Shown here one piece after another: positions 1 through 10,732 of a stretch of DNA of 64,000 bases. A program made the position numbers and the translations under genes. The notes under the pieces are model-generated. The model saw nothing but the letters and a program-made list of their open reading frames with translations. It did no database searches and was not told the DNA's origin. Origin of the DNA: Zygnema circumcarinatum (lineage: Eukaryota; Streptophyta; Zygnematophyceae; Zygnematales; Zygnemataceae); contig CM074807.1 in assembly GCA_037447605.1 (NCBI GenBank), positions 1 to 64,000 of the forward strand. The letters run 5' to 3'. Every line of letters starts with the position of its first letter. The stretch's first letter is position 1.

Positions 1-1790
1 CCTGAGGCCTGAGGCCACAAGGCCACAAGGCCACAAGGCCTGGGAGCCTGGGAGCCACAAAGGCCACCAAAAGGCCTAAAGAGGCCTGGGGCCACAAAAG
101 GGGCCCATAAGGGCCACAAGGCCACAAGGGCCACAAAGGCCACAAGAGGCCACAAGGAGCCATAAAGGGCCTGAGGCCCTGGGAGCCTAAGGAGGCCTGG
201 AGCCACAAGGGCCTGGGGCCACAAAGAGGCCTGGGGCCTGAGGGCGGGCCTGGGGCCACAAAGGGTGCAAGGAGGCCTGAGGCCGGGCCTGGGGCCTGGG
301 GCCTGGGGCCTAAAGAGGCCTGAGGCCGCAAAGGGCCACAAGAGGCCACCAAGAGACCTGGGAGGCCTAAAGGGCCACTGGGGCCAAAGGGCCTGAGGCC
401 ACCAAGAGGCCACCAAAGGGTACAAGGGCCATTTTCCGGGCCCATAAGGGCCTGGGGCCACAAGGGCCACAAAGAGGCCACAAGGAAGGCCACAAAGGCC
501 TGAGGCCACAAAGGGCCACAAAGAGGCCACAAGAAGGCTGACCTAGAGGCCACAAGAGGCCTGAGGCCACAAGAGGCCACAAAGAGGCCACAAAGAAAGG
601 GCCACCAAGGCCACAAGGAGGCCACAAAGTGAGGCCACAAGGAGGCCACAAGGCCACAAGAGGCCTGGAGGCCATAGGAGTTAAAGAGGCCTGAAGGCCT
701 GAGGCCACAAGGCCATAAAGGCCCACTGTGGAGCCCTAAGGCCTAAGGAGGCCACAAAGAGGCCGTGGACCCTAAGGGCTAAGAGGCCTGGGAGCCTAGA
801 GTGGGAGCCTGAGGCCACAAAGGAGCCACAAGAGGCCTGGGAGGCCACTAAAGGCCACAAAAGGCCAAGACCTGGGGCCCTAAAAGGGCCCTGGGACCTG
901 AGGCCTGAGGCCCTGGGCCTGAGGCCACCTGGGGCCGAGGCCTGAGGCCACAAAGGGCCACTGCAGAGGCACAAGGGCCACAAAGGGTACAAAGGCCACA
1001 AAGAGGCCTGAAAGGGCCACAAAGAGGCCCTGGCCATAAAGGGCCTATAAAGGGCCACCCTGAGGCCACAAAGAGGCCTATAAAGGCCACAAGAGGCCTG
1101 GGCCACAAAGAGGCCTGAGGAGCCACAAAGGGCCCTAAGGCCTAAAAGGCCCTGGATGCAAGGAGGCCTGAGGCCTAAAAGTGAGGCCACAAGAATTACT
1201 GGGACCATAAAGAGGCCTGAGGCCACAAGGGCCTGGGGCCACCTCAAGAAGGGCCTGAAAGAGGCCTGAGGCCTAAAGGCCACAAAGGGCCGCAAGGAGG
1301 CCACAAAGGGCCACTAAGGGCCACAAAGGCGCAGGAGCCTAAAAGGCCACAAGGCCACAAGGGCCACAAAGGGCCTGGGGCCCTGAGAGGCCACAAAGGG
1401 CCACAAAGAGACCACAAGGAGGCCATAAGGCCACAAAGAGGCCACCATAAAGGCCACAAGGGCCACCAAGGGCCACAAAAGGAGCCACCAAAAGGAGCCT
1501 AAAGGCCTAAAGAGGCCATAAAAGGCCACAAAAAAGGCCACAAGGCCACAAAGACCTGAGGCCACAAAGAGGCCACAAGGGCCATAAGGGCCCTGAGGCC
1601 ACAAAGGGCCCTGAGAGGCCACCAGAGGCCTAAAGGCCTAAAAGGGCCACAAGGGCCACAAAAAGAGACCTACAAAGGGCCACAAGGAGGCCACAAGGCC
1701 ACAAGAGGCCACAAGGAGGCCAAGAGGCCACAAAGGAGCCCTAAGGGCCCTAAGGGCCACAAGGGCCTGAGGCCACTAGAGGCCATAAGG
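1..1790. repeat. Degenerate ~9-nt GGCC-rich tandem array (subtelomeric)
   Basis: The whole stretch is built of short units of about 9-10 nt that start with GGCC or AGCC and continue with ACAAA, TAAAG, TGAGG or TGGGG. No unique sequence interrupts it. Because the period is close to a multiple of three, most frames stay open and give long Leu/Trp/Pro/Gly-rich reading frames that are artefacts. The array passes at its inner edge into perfect CCCTAAAAA units, so a subtelomeric or variant-telomere origin is likely; this is inference. The unit differs from any telomere repeat I know. Confidence 0.8.
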
Positions 1791-1820
1791 CCCTAAAAAC
1801 CCTAAAAACCCTAAAAACCC
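1791..1820. repeat. Telomere-like repeat, (CCCTAAAAA)3 + CCC
   Basis: Three perfect tandem copies of the 9-mer CCCTAAAAA, then CCC. The C-rich strand reads 5' to 3' from the left, as expected at a left chromosome end. The G-rich complement TTTTTAGGG resembles the green-lineage telomere units TTTAGGG and TTTTAGGG with extra T. It sits inside the GGCC-rich array, not outside it. Confidence 0.7.
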
Positions 1821-2300
1821 GGGAATGGAAATGGAAGGTGAATGTTTTTCCTGCTGTAAGTTTGGTTTTGGAAGTTTTGCACAGACTCCTGAAAATCCTT
1901 TCTGTGAGTTGCAGGGCTTGTTGAAGGGCAGGAGACGAAATAGGGTTTGGTGGCAGTGGAGGGCGTGCCCAAGGAAGCAAAGAGAGCGTAGTGGTGAACC
2001 CCTTTCTTTCCCATCCTCCCTCTCTCATGCTGTCTCGCTCTTTCTCTCTCTCTCTCTCTCTCTCCCTCCCTCCCTCCCTCCCTCCCTCCCTCCCTCCTTC
2101 CCTCCCTCCCTCCCCACTCTCTTTCCCCCCCTTCAACTATCATGCGCATATCAACTGGCTTGTAAAATTGCGACTACAAATCACAACATCGTCATCGTCA
2201 TCTCCATTGGCTACACAGATGTTGAAAAAGCTAATCTATAGTTGGCACGACTAGCTGATGCTGAGGTAAACTGCGGGAGAAAGATGCCGCTTGGATGCAG
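1821..2300. other. Intergenic, FN3K 3' flank with CT/CCCT microsatellite
   Basis: No gene recognised. About 2041-2115 is a (CT)n run that turns into (CCCT)n with one CCTT interruption. Reading frames here are Ser/Leu/Pro or Arg/Glu/Gly repeats made by the microsatellite. Confidence 0.7.
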
Positions 2301-5300
2301 TTAGAGAACTTCTTTTATAAGAGCTCTCACATGGCCATAGTACTCGTCGCCATCTGCCAAAAACAGTGCTTCAATAGTGAGCAAAAGTTTTGGCAACAAT
2401 ATTGTCCTGAGGGTTCATTTCTCTACATGGCAACACACTGTCTGTGACACGAAACCTGGGCTGCAAGATAGGAGCCTCACAGATGAGGAAATGGTTTAGG
2501 AGATGAAATAGCTGGTAGAGCTTATGGCGCTCCTCAAAGCCGGCAGCTCGAGGAAGGAGGGCGTGATACTCGGAATAGAATTCGTTTGCTGCACACGGCA
2601 CCCATTCACTGCTTGCATGTCACTGGCTGAATTTCCGAAGAATACGGATAAAGATCCAACTGAAACTAAGAGGCAAGTTTCAGCTTGTGAAAAGGAGCAT
2701 TGGTTTGAGCTTAAGTACAGCAGCTCACAGAATCCAGGGAAGCCCGCTTGCGGCCGCCATGACTGGAAGGCCAAATCTGCGGAGATAAGTGAAACGAAAT
2801 TGAAATCGAAGGCTCTGGAAGTAGGAAAAGTTTCTTTGCAGAAGAAATAAATGCAGCGATGGCAAAACCAGAAATTGGCGACCGACTGCAATCCTCTCCA
2901 AGGCAGCAAGATTGCTTTTCAAACAATCTTTCGTTGCTGGCAAGTTAATGCTGGGGATGAAGAGGGAGCAATAGCGAGCAACTGCTGGTGAAGAAGTGCA
3001 CCAAATTCAGAGTGCCCGATAAAGGCAGCGGGATCAAACATAGTCACTTCTCCTGATCGAAGAAGTCCTGCATTCCCAACCTGTTCACAAGATCCCAAAG
3101 TAATCGTGTCTTAAATATGAGTCACTCATTGTCGACAAGCACCTACTGCTCATAAAGTCCAGTCCAGTCTGGACAGCATCTTCCGCAGGCGCCATGCATA
3201 GTCATCCTCGGAGCAGCAAACCAGCTCAGGACGCATCAGTTTTTGCGCGTTTGGGCATTATATGGGTCATACGAACAGTGAAGCCTGAAGAGGCCAAAAA
3301 GCGAACACTTATAAAGCCTAGTCCACCGGCAGTTTGCCAGGCACAAAAGACTTTGCAATCAAAGCCTTTCATCAGAGGCACAAATCCAGCATCCCATCAT
3401 CTCTATTGCGACGACGACTACGAGAGTTGAAATGCAAGACTAGAAAGACTAGACGACTAGAAGACAAGCACGACAAGACTAGAAGACTCTGCAAGACTAG
3501 AAGCTCACCCAAAGGTCTCCATGAAGAAGGCTTGGCCGAACTTGTACTCCTCTGAACAGCTCGCCGGCGCGATCGAGGAGGCCCTCACTTTCCTTCTGCA
3601 GCTCCACCGCGGTCTCTCCCATGCGCGCGTACGCCCTCTGCAGAAGCAATCAGGCAGCTTGAATCGAGAAAAGTAAAGTTCAGACAAAGTCGTGATTGCA
3701 TTTCTTTTGGAATAGAGTGAGTTTCAACACGGTAACAGAAACAATGGTTACCACCAGAAGAACAGCTGACATACTTGTTACTGATGCACATAGCTCATGA
3801 AGTAGTGCACTGAGCATTTGTAGGGGATCAAGAACATTACGAATTGTAGTTTGGCTACAGATACAAGGGTTCATGGGCACCTCTCACCTCCAGCCTGTCT
3901 CGCAGACGCTGGTTCACAAAGAACTCCGACCAGGACGACGACCAGCTGTTGTTCAGCGACATGATCCCCAGCCTGCCAGAGAGAAAGGGCGGCTGCATAG
4001 CTCTCAAGTTCTCCACGAGGGAGAGGCTCCTACATTTGTAGTGCCGACACGAAGAGCCCCCCTCGACGAGACTGGGCGAGGTTGGCTCATGGGAGGGAGG
4101 GGCGGCCGCCACCACCCACCTCGTGTGCGCCTTGAAGCCGAAGCCGCGGTCCTCGGTGGGGGCCAGATGGAGGCGCGCCAGCGAGTGGCCGAGCGCCGCC
4201 TGACTGCTGCCCTGCATCTGCACGCGATGGGATGGATGCATGCATGCTTGGGTCGGTGGGTGCGCATGGAGACACAAGAGGGAGGGACCGAGCAGAGCAC
4301 TGCGTGCTGCGGGCACAACATGTAAAATTATACATAACCAGTATACAAATTTACAGTAGCCTCAAACGAAGTCCAAATAATCTGGCCTAAGTTCGACAGT
4401 TACAATTTGAGCATAGGAAGTCAATTAGCCAACTGTGTGGCCAGAACAGAAAGCAGTGTCTAAACGATCATCCTGGATTGCAACAAAACAGGCAGTTCAA
4501 CTGACCATGCCAAAGGGTCTCAGAGGGAGATACTCCATTATGATGAATGAGCCTCCTTCGGGCAAATCTCCCACAGCCAAGGGCATTGGGACACGGATTG
4601 TCCTGGTGGCTGCCATTTGCCGCAATCTGAAACGGCAACAGAACGGCACCTCGTGCAGTTGAGATCGATGAGGCCCCCGCGGCATCGCCTCTACTGCCGC
4701 AGAAACGACTTCAGCTTAAAAGGCAGTGCTTAAATCAGGAGCTATTTGATGAAGGTTGCTCACACGCGGCAATCAGAATTACACGTGCATCCCTGACGGT
4801 CCAAATCGAGAAAAACCAAGTTCAGGAGGCAGATGATGTTTCCTGCCATCCCCGTAATGAAGAGATCTGGCACCAAAGAGGTCGGGACACATTCCAGAGG
4901 CCACCAAGAAGTACACAGAGGGTGACGGGCAGGGAGTGCAGACCTACGCCTGAGCCTCTCCTTCGAACATTTCTTCTACACGGAAGTTCCTGCATTCCCG
5001 CGGATAACAAGCGCGTTTTAGTATAATAGCTCTTCTGGACACCTGGGAAACAACGTAAGTACGTACCGCAGTCAGCAACAGAGATTTCCTTCGCCAAAGA
5101 GATGGTGTTAGGACGGGCAAAAACTGATCTACGTGTTGCTGTCAAAGTCAGTTCCATCTGCAAACGTTCAAACAAGTCCACTTGCAAACTTTGCAAACTT
5201 TGCAAACTGCAATGCACCTCGACGTCACCTTTGAGTTTAGGTAGCCTTTCTGTCTGGTAGACAACAAGCGTTTGCTGGCATTTCCTTGCACCAAGGGCAT

Positions 5301-6578
5301 AATAAGTCCATTCTAAGTCCATAATCCCAATGCTGGTGACCAGTCGGCCTTTGCGAATTGAGGCAAACGTATATGTGGCAAACTGTCTCCTCACGACTGC
5401 CCAAGTCTTCTCATGATCGGCCTTTTCTAGTGATTACAATAAACAAGATATATTCTCAAATGTAGGGTTTTTTTGTTATTACAGTTGAAATCCTACCAAC
5501 AAATTATCGTCCATTTTACCCCACTGTTATTTTGCATGAACCTGATAATAACTAATTTGATCTGCTGAATGTTCTCCACTGTAGACGATGAGGAGAAGGT
5601 TGCATCAGGTCCTTCCCAAACGCTTCGGATGATCTTGTCTATATAAGTTCCCCCAATGCCAAATGCCGGTTTGCAATTCTCCAAATGCAGAAACTTGAGT
5701 CAGCTCGACGCCTAGCATGTCGTAGTGGAACCCCTTGCAAGTTAAGTGGCGAGTAAGCAGCTAAGGTATCTAAATTGCCGTACCTGTTGATCTTCACAAA
5801 GTAGTCGCCTCCAGTGCAATGAAAAGCGTAAGATTCGTTAATGCAGCCGCTGAAGTGAACTTCCCTTGGCCGTCGCTTGAGATCGCCGCAGCCCAACTGC
5901 TGAAGACGCGCCACAATTGCAAAATCCCCCGCCATTGGCTTCCTCTTACTCTTCCCGTCTGCATCTGCAGTGGTAAAATCGAACCATCCCTGGGCCCTAC
6001 ATCTGAAACAGGAGGCCCAGAGACAGACAGGAAAATTCGAGTTCATCACACTGGCACAAATGCGATTCCTACACTGCATGGCCTATGTTAACGACTTCCA
6101 TCTTCACAACTTACACGTGAAGAAGATACTAGCTCCGAAGTTGCCGATGGCCTTCTTACTGCAGGTATTATCGGTGCAGAGTCTATGAGGAAAGACAGTT
6201 CTATTCACGTCCATGCCACCTCTGTCTCATAGCACGATAGCGTGCTAAGCAAACACATTCCATATATAAACGAACTTACCTTCCTAGAATGCAAGCTAAG
6301 CCAACAAAAGCCATTGGAAGGACAGCAGCTTACCTTCCGCTTCTTGATGGAGTGGACCCTGAGCGGCAAGGGCGAGGGCGCATGCCCTGCAGCGTCGCAT
6401 TCCTCGTGAGACCCGCAGGTGCCGGCAGCGGCAGACGCAGGCCGCCCATCTCCGCCTCCTTCCCTCCGCGCTGTGGAGTCTCGCCGCGCAGCAGAGACTG
6501 ACCGATAGACCGACAGGCGCGTTTCCCCGTCGCTTCTCGGCGCGAGCAGGAGCAGCTCTGCGTTACGTCATCCGCCAT
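2301..6578 (-). CDS. FN3K: Fructosamine/ketosamine-3-kinase (FN3K family), 11 exons
   Basis: Phosphorylates the sugar of glycated lysines (ketosamines) so that it is released; a protein-repair enzyme. Exons on the minus strand, first to last: 6578-6334, 6002-5784, 4989-4948, 4626-4506, 4217-4120, 3972-3888, 3637-3509, 3080-3002, 2776-2729, 2588-2481, 2353-2301. They join in phase to 408 codons plus stop. Seen motifs: FSGCINESYAF and FVKIN (nucleotide-binding lysine), MFEGEAQAL, RTIRVPMP and FIIMEYLPL, QAALGHSLARLH, SWSEFFVNQRL, catalytic LLHGDLW, MFDPAAFIGHSEF (metal-binding Asp), GFEERHKLYQLFHLLNH and a C-terminal GHVRALIKEVL. The kinase core matches the family in full. The first ~110 residues are an extra Arg/Ser-rich N-terminus, possibly an organelle-targeting peptide as in plant homologues; a later Met in exon 1 could also be the start. 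Exon 5 could begin 6 nt later. Confidence 0.93.
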
Positions 6579-9319
6579 GGCGGCTGTTTCTTCGGGTGCA
6601 GGATTTTTCCAGGCCCCTCAGCGCTCAATGGCTCCCGGGGAAGAGGCCGGCCATACCTCGCAGCCGTCGACAGTGCCCTCCGTGGATGTCGCCCTCCGGC
6701 AGCCTTGCAGGCAGAGAAGATTCGCCCACATATCGCTGCGGATGCGACCTTGCGGACATGGCGTGACTGCGCTCAGAGCGATTAAAGCAGGCGTGGGGGA
6801 GGGAAAAATAGAGGGTAAGCGAGAGGAGCAGCTCCCTCCGGAGGAGACGGTAAGGACACCAGCTTACTTGTGGCGATTTTTTCCTGAGGTGACCTAAGGT
6901 GTGCACTATTTGCAACTTCCTACTCGAGAGAACTAATGAAAAACGCTGCACTTTATTTGGCCAAAGAATTTCAATGGCGGGTTTAGCCTAAGCTTGGCGA
7001 CTTTGCTTTGGCATTTGCTCGTTTCGAAAAAAGATCGAATGATGCCATGACGGGCGGACCATGGTTCCATAGCTGGAAAACCACGTATAGAATACCATGG
7101 AAGTAAACGCGTGCATCAATCAACTTTTTCTTTCCCCTCAACACGTTCCTGTAGTCCTTTTCGTCTTGGGTCCTCTAGTGCCAGGTAGGGAAGGGGTCAT
7201 TGACAACAAATATACCGCGGGATGGCAGGAGTATCAACAACTTGTGAGACAGCAGGAACTTGAAGAAGATCATGCAAAGAAGGAGTATCAGTTACTGGAC
7301 GAGTGGGCGAAGCAGAAGCTGCAGGATTATGCACCGGAGGATATCAGGCTTGCGAAATATACAGTTAGCGATCTGATTCTCGCGGGAGAGGAGGTTGAGG
7401 AGGTGGTTTTTTGTTCTTTTGCCATACCAGCAGCCATGCTATGTGGGTCATGAGGTCCCTGGATCTTTGTGGAAGCTGTTTGAGAGGCTCCACGCCTCTG
7501 TAGGACAGAAAAAAGAAGGATATCTACCACTAGCAATGTGATTTAGGCCACTGCAGGCATACACTCAGCAATGATCAATGTGTACAGGAGTGAGTCGTTG
7601 AAGTCGGCAGCTTGAGGAAGGAAAGGCCCACTGCCATAAGAACAGTCTGAAGGCCTTTGCTCCCAGCTGATGTTTCATTGAATACTGGCGTACCTGCCCA
7701 CCTGGAGTGCAGATGATTGAGAAGCTCGGAAGCGAGGAGAAAATTACTGATGTGCTGCTGCAGGTTATCCAAAATCGCCTTGAACTTGCTCGCCATGATG
7801 TAGGTTCAACTAACTTTTTCCCAGTTTTTATGGGTCTCAGCAAAGTAGGACTTTTTAGTACCTATTTCAGCTTGCATTGATCACGAGAGGTTTGAAGCTA
7901 AGGAATGTTGACGCTTTTCAAAGGGATAGTGGTTGACTGTAAAGCACATTCACTGATGGGAAATGGGAATGCCACCTTAGGAGCTGTGTGTTGTACTACA
8001 GAGGTTCACTTCGTTATGTTTGAGGCCCTGATGGGAGAAAGCAGACACAACTGTGGAAAAGGCTGAAGTTTGGTGTGTGCCATTGAATAGATTGGATTCG
8101 GACACACCTTATGAAAAAGTGCATTGTGGTTGACCATTTGGTTGCAGAATGAAAAGGATGTGATTCGCTGCCTTGATCTTCTTTATCGTCGTCTGGAGGT
8201 TGGCCTGCTCCTCTCAATGGCTCCCACACACTTGCTCGTGCTGGAAACGCCTATCCATGATAGGTGTTTCAAGAAAGACAGGAAGATTTTTATTCTCCTT
8301 GTTCTGCTGCACTTCTGGTGGCCTCGTGCTTTGACCATGTTAAGAAAGTTGAAGTAATGCCATGTGTTTGAATCAATACTTCACTGTAGCAGGAACAACC
8401 AAGTCCAACATATCCTGTGTGTGCTCTAATGAAACCGCGTGATTCACAGTCTCTCAAAACAGTTAAGGTATGTTGCAAAAGCAGGTGTGGTGATAAGGCT
8501 TCGCGATTTTACTCTGTTTTCAACCTCTGAAAGCGTGCCTGTCGTGCAGACGGAGAGAAGATCGCGAGCGGCGAGTCCGGCTATGCGCTTGCTGAATGAG
8601 TTGTTGCAACTTTATGATGGGGGTTCAGAGCGCATTTGGCTTCGGAAGGTCCGCCAGCGAATGCTCGATTCATTTATACCCGAGGATCCATCACTGATAT
8701 TCTTATCATCAGCCATTCTGAACCCTGAGGTGCAGCTCGCCTTTGGAGTAGTTATTATTCCATTCATGCTTTCCTTTTTCCAACCGGTTATCCGCACGCT
8801 TGCTGTTCCTTATCCCTTTCCTGGCTCATCTCTATGCTTTTGTTCCCGTCCTCCCACTTTCTTGCCTTCCATTCTCCGTTGTTATTTTCCAATATTATAC
8901 CACCCACCTCTATCGAGTTTTCAGCACTCCGCCTTGTCCACCTTCTCAAGATGTTTCTCCCCTTCCCTCCTGGCAATCGCGTTTTACTGGTTTACTCGAT
9001 GTTCTATTTTCACTCGGGCTTCGTATGCCGCACCAGGTCCCTGTCACAGTCGGGCTCGGATTCACTCCATGTGAGTTGGCTCGTGCAGGAGGGGATTGGA
9101 GTCCCTGGCGCCACCGATGAGGGGCGGCGAGTGTACCGCGTGGACTTCATCCGCGAGGTGGACGACCTCGTGGCGCAAGCGCGGGCCGCCACGCCGAAAG
9201 ACGTCCCTCGCGGGTTCGACGCGCCCTCTGTGGCCGTGCGCCTGCAATGGGAGGAGCGGGTGCGCGCTGTGCAGCACGTGGAGCAGCTGCGAGACGTCGC
9301 GATTTCTATTCGCTGGTGA
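6577..9319 (+). CDS. PAC: PALE CRESS (PAC), plastid rRNA/ribosome biogenesis factor, 6 exons
   Basis: PAC is a plastid protein needed for 23S rRNA maturation, 50S assembly and chloroplast development (family knowledge from Arabidopsis). Exons: 6577-6814, 7185-7402, 7713-7799, 8148-8198, 8550-8729, 9089-9319, in phase, 334 residues (Arabidopsis PAC is about 310). Diagnostic blocks are seen in the PAC order: DIRLAKYTVSDLILAGEEVEE, NRLELARHD, NEKDVIRCLDLLYRRLE, ASPAMRLLNELLQLYDG, MLDSFIP EDPSLIF, VYRVDFIREVDDLV and the C-terminal EQLRDVAISIRW. The first ~75 residues are poorly conserved and fit a chloroplast transit peptide. It is head to head with FN3K; the two proposed ATGs overlap inside one CCATGG. 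It converges on PSA2 downstream. Confidence 0.93.
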
Positions 9320-10732
9320 ATTGAGAAGTGCAGCGCAATGCACGTCTCGAGTTTTTTAGGCAGCCTATTCGTTTTTGTACAAAGTGACCTCAAAGAATAT
9401 GAATGCCATCAAAAGAAAAAGCCAATTGAAGAGAAAATGGATCGCTCTGTTGTGTGCCTGAGCATGTCACCGCACCCTCATCCATCTGAAAACGTCGTGT
9501 TCTCCATCTCGGTGCCAGTGGGGAGAGAGCATGCTGCTTTCTGCAAGACCGTGAATAGTGGGCATCAAAACTTCATCAAAGCATTGGAACAAAATCGAAC
9601 GGGGGTGTCCAATGCACGTCCCCCGATGCAGATAAAACGACGAAGAAGAATTCGCACAAACACACTAGGATACGCTTTCGACTTCGGACAACTTCAATTG
9701 CGGTGTGCTGGAAATTGTGGAGCTGCACGCGTTCGGAAGGTTTCCTGAGGCACGGTGGCCCTTGCGGTAGCCCATCGTTAAAATCGCCGGAGTCAATAGT
9801 TTCTTGTTGGTTGTGCAATTTATCGTTGTGGTTGCCTGAAAAGCACCTCAGAGCATTCAGGTATACTTGTTATAGCGTAGTTTTGCCTTCTATGACACCG
9901 CGAAAGGTCCAATGTTGTTGCGGTTTCTAGGGCTTTTGTAAGTCTCTTGCAGACTACATTCAGCGTGTTCACTCTCTTCCGCTCTCTCACCGCACAGCAC
10001 ACAAGCAAACACACCTACAGCGGCTCGTCAGGGCCTCCCTCGAGCTCCACCCATGGTCACCCGGGAGCAGCTCTCGACTGATTGATTGGCTGCGCGGTTT
10101 CGATGTATGTGGCTTGTAAGAAGCAGAACCCCCCCAGAGTCTCAGAGAGCCCGCCCGCCCTCTGCAGGCAGGCAGGAGCCCTATTCAGCTGTTCGCGGCG
10201 CCGCCAGCACCGCGTCCGCCGCCCAGGCCAAAAGCTGCTGCGCGCAATCACTGCACTGCACTGCTTTGCTTCCGATCCCCGAATGGACGCGTCGCACGGG
10301 CCTTTAAGGTTTTTCGTATAAAGTATAAAGTATAAAGTTCGTTTCTCCGCTTAGCGTCTCAGCACCACTTTGTCTGCAAAGGGCGGGGGCCACCTTTACA
10401 GCCAGTTTGGCATATGCTCTCCACGTTCCTAGCAGTCGACTTCCAGTCGGTCAGTCAGCTGTAGCGGTCGGCTGCCTTGCGCCAGGTTCCCAAGTAAGGT
10501 TCCGTGATCCGAATCAGTCATCGCCAAAGCACAACACCGGATTGAGCCCCCAAACAGCATTTCAAAGTTTTTACAAGAGCTTTAACACCCCCATATTGCA
10601 GCAAGTTGAGATAATATTCACATTAGAAATCAGGGGAGTGAAAATTTGAGCTGCCGACACTATTGATACATCATTTTCTTCTCTTTCGACAAACGGTACA
10701 CCAAGCGGACAGACGGAGGACCAACTGCAGAG
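9320..10732. other. Intergenic between convergent PAC and PSA2 3' ends
   Basis: No gene recognised. It must hold both 3' UTRs. At 10317-10337 the 7-mer TATAAAG is repeated three times. Short reading frames here lack splice support or familiar motifs. Confidence 0.55.

Noticed and set aside
367-1622. Long minus-strand frames rich in Leu, Trp, Pro and Gly
   Set aside because: Products of the ~9-nt tandem array; all frames stay open because the period is close to a multiple of three.
1750-2254. Overlapping Ser/Leu/Pro and Arg/Glu/Gly frames
   Set aside because: Translation of the CT/CCCT microsatellite.
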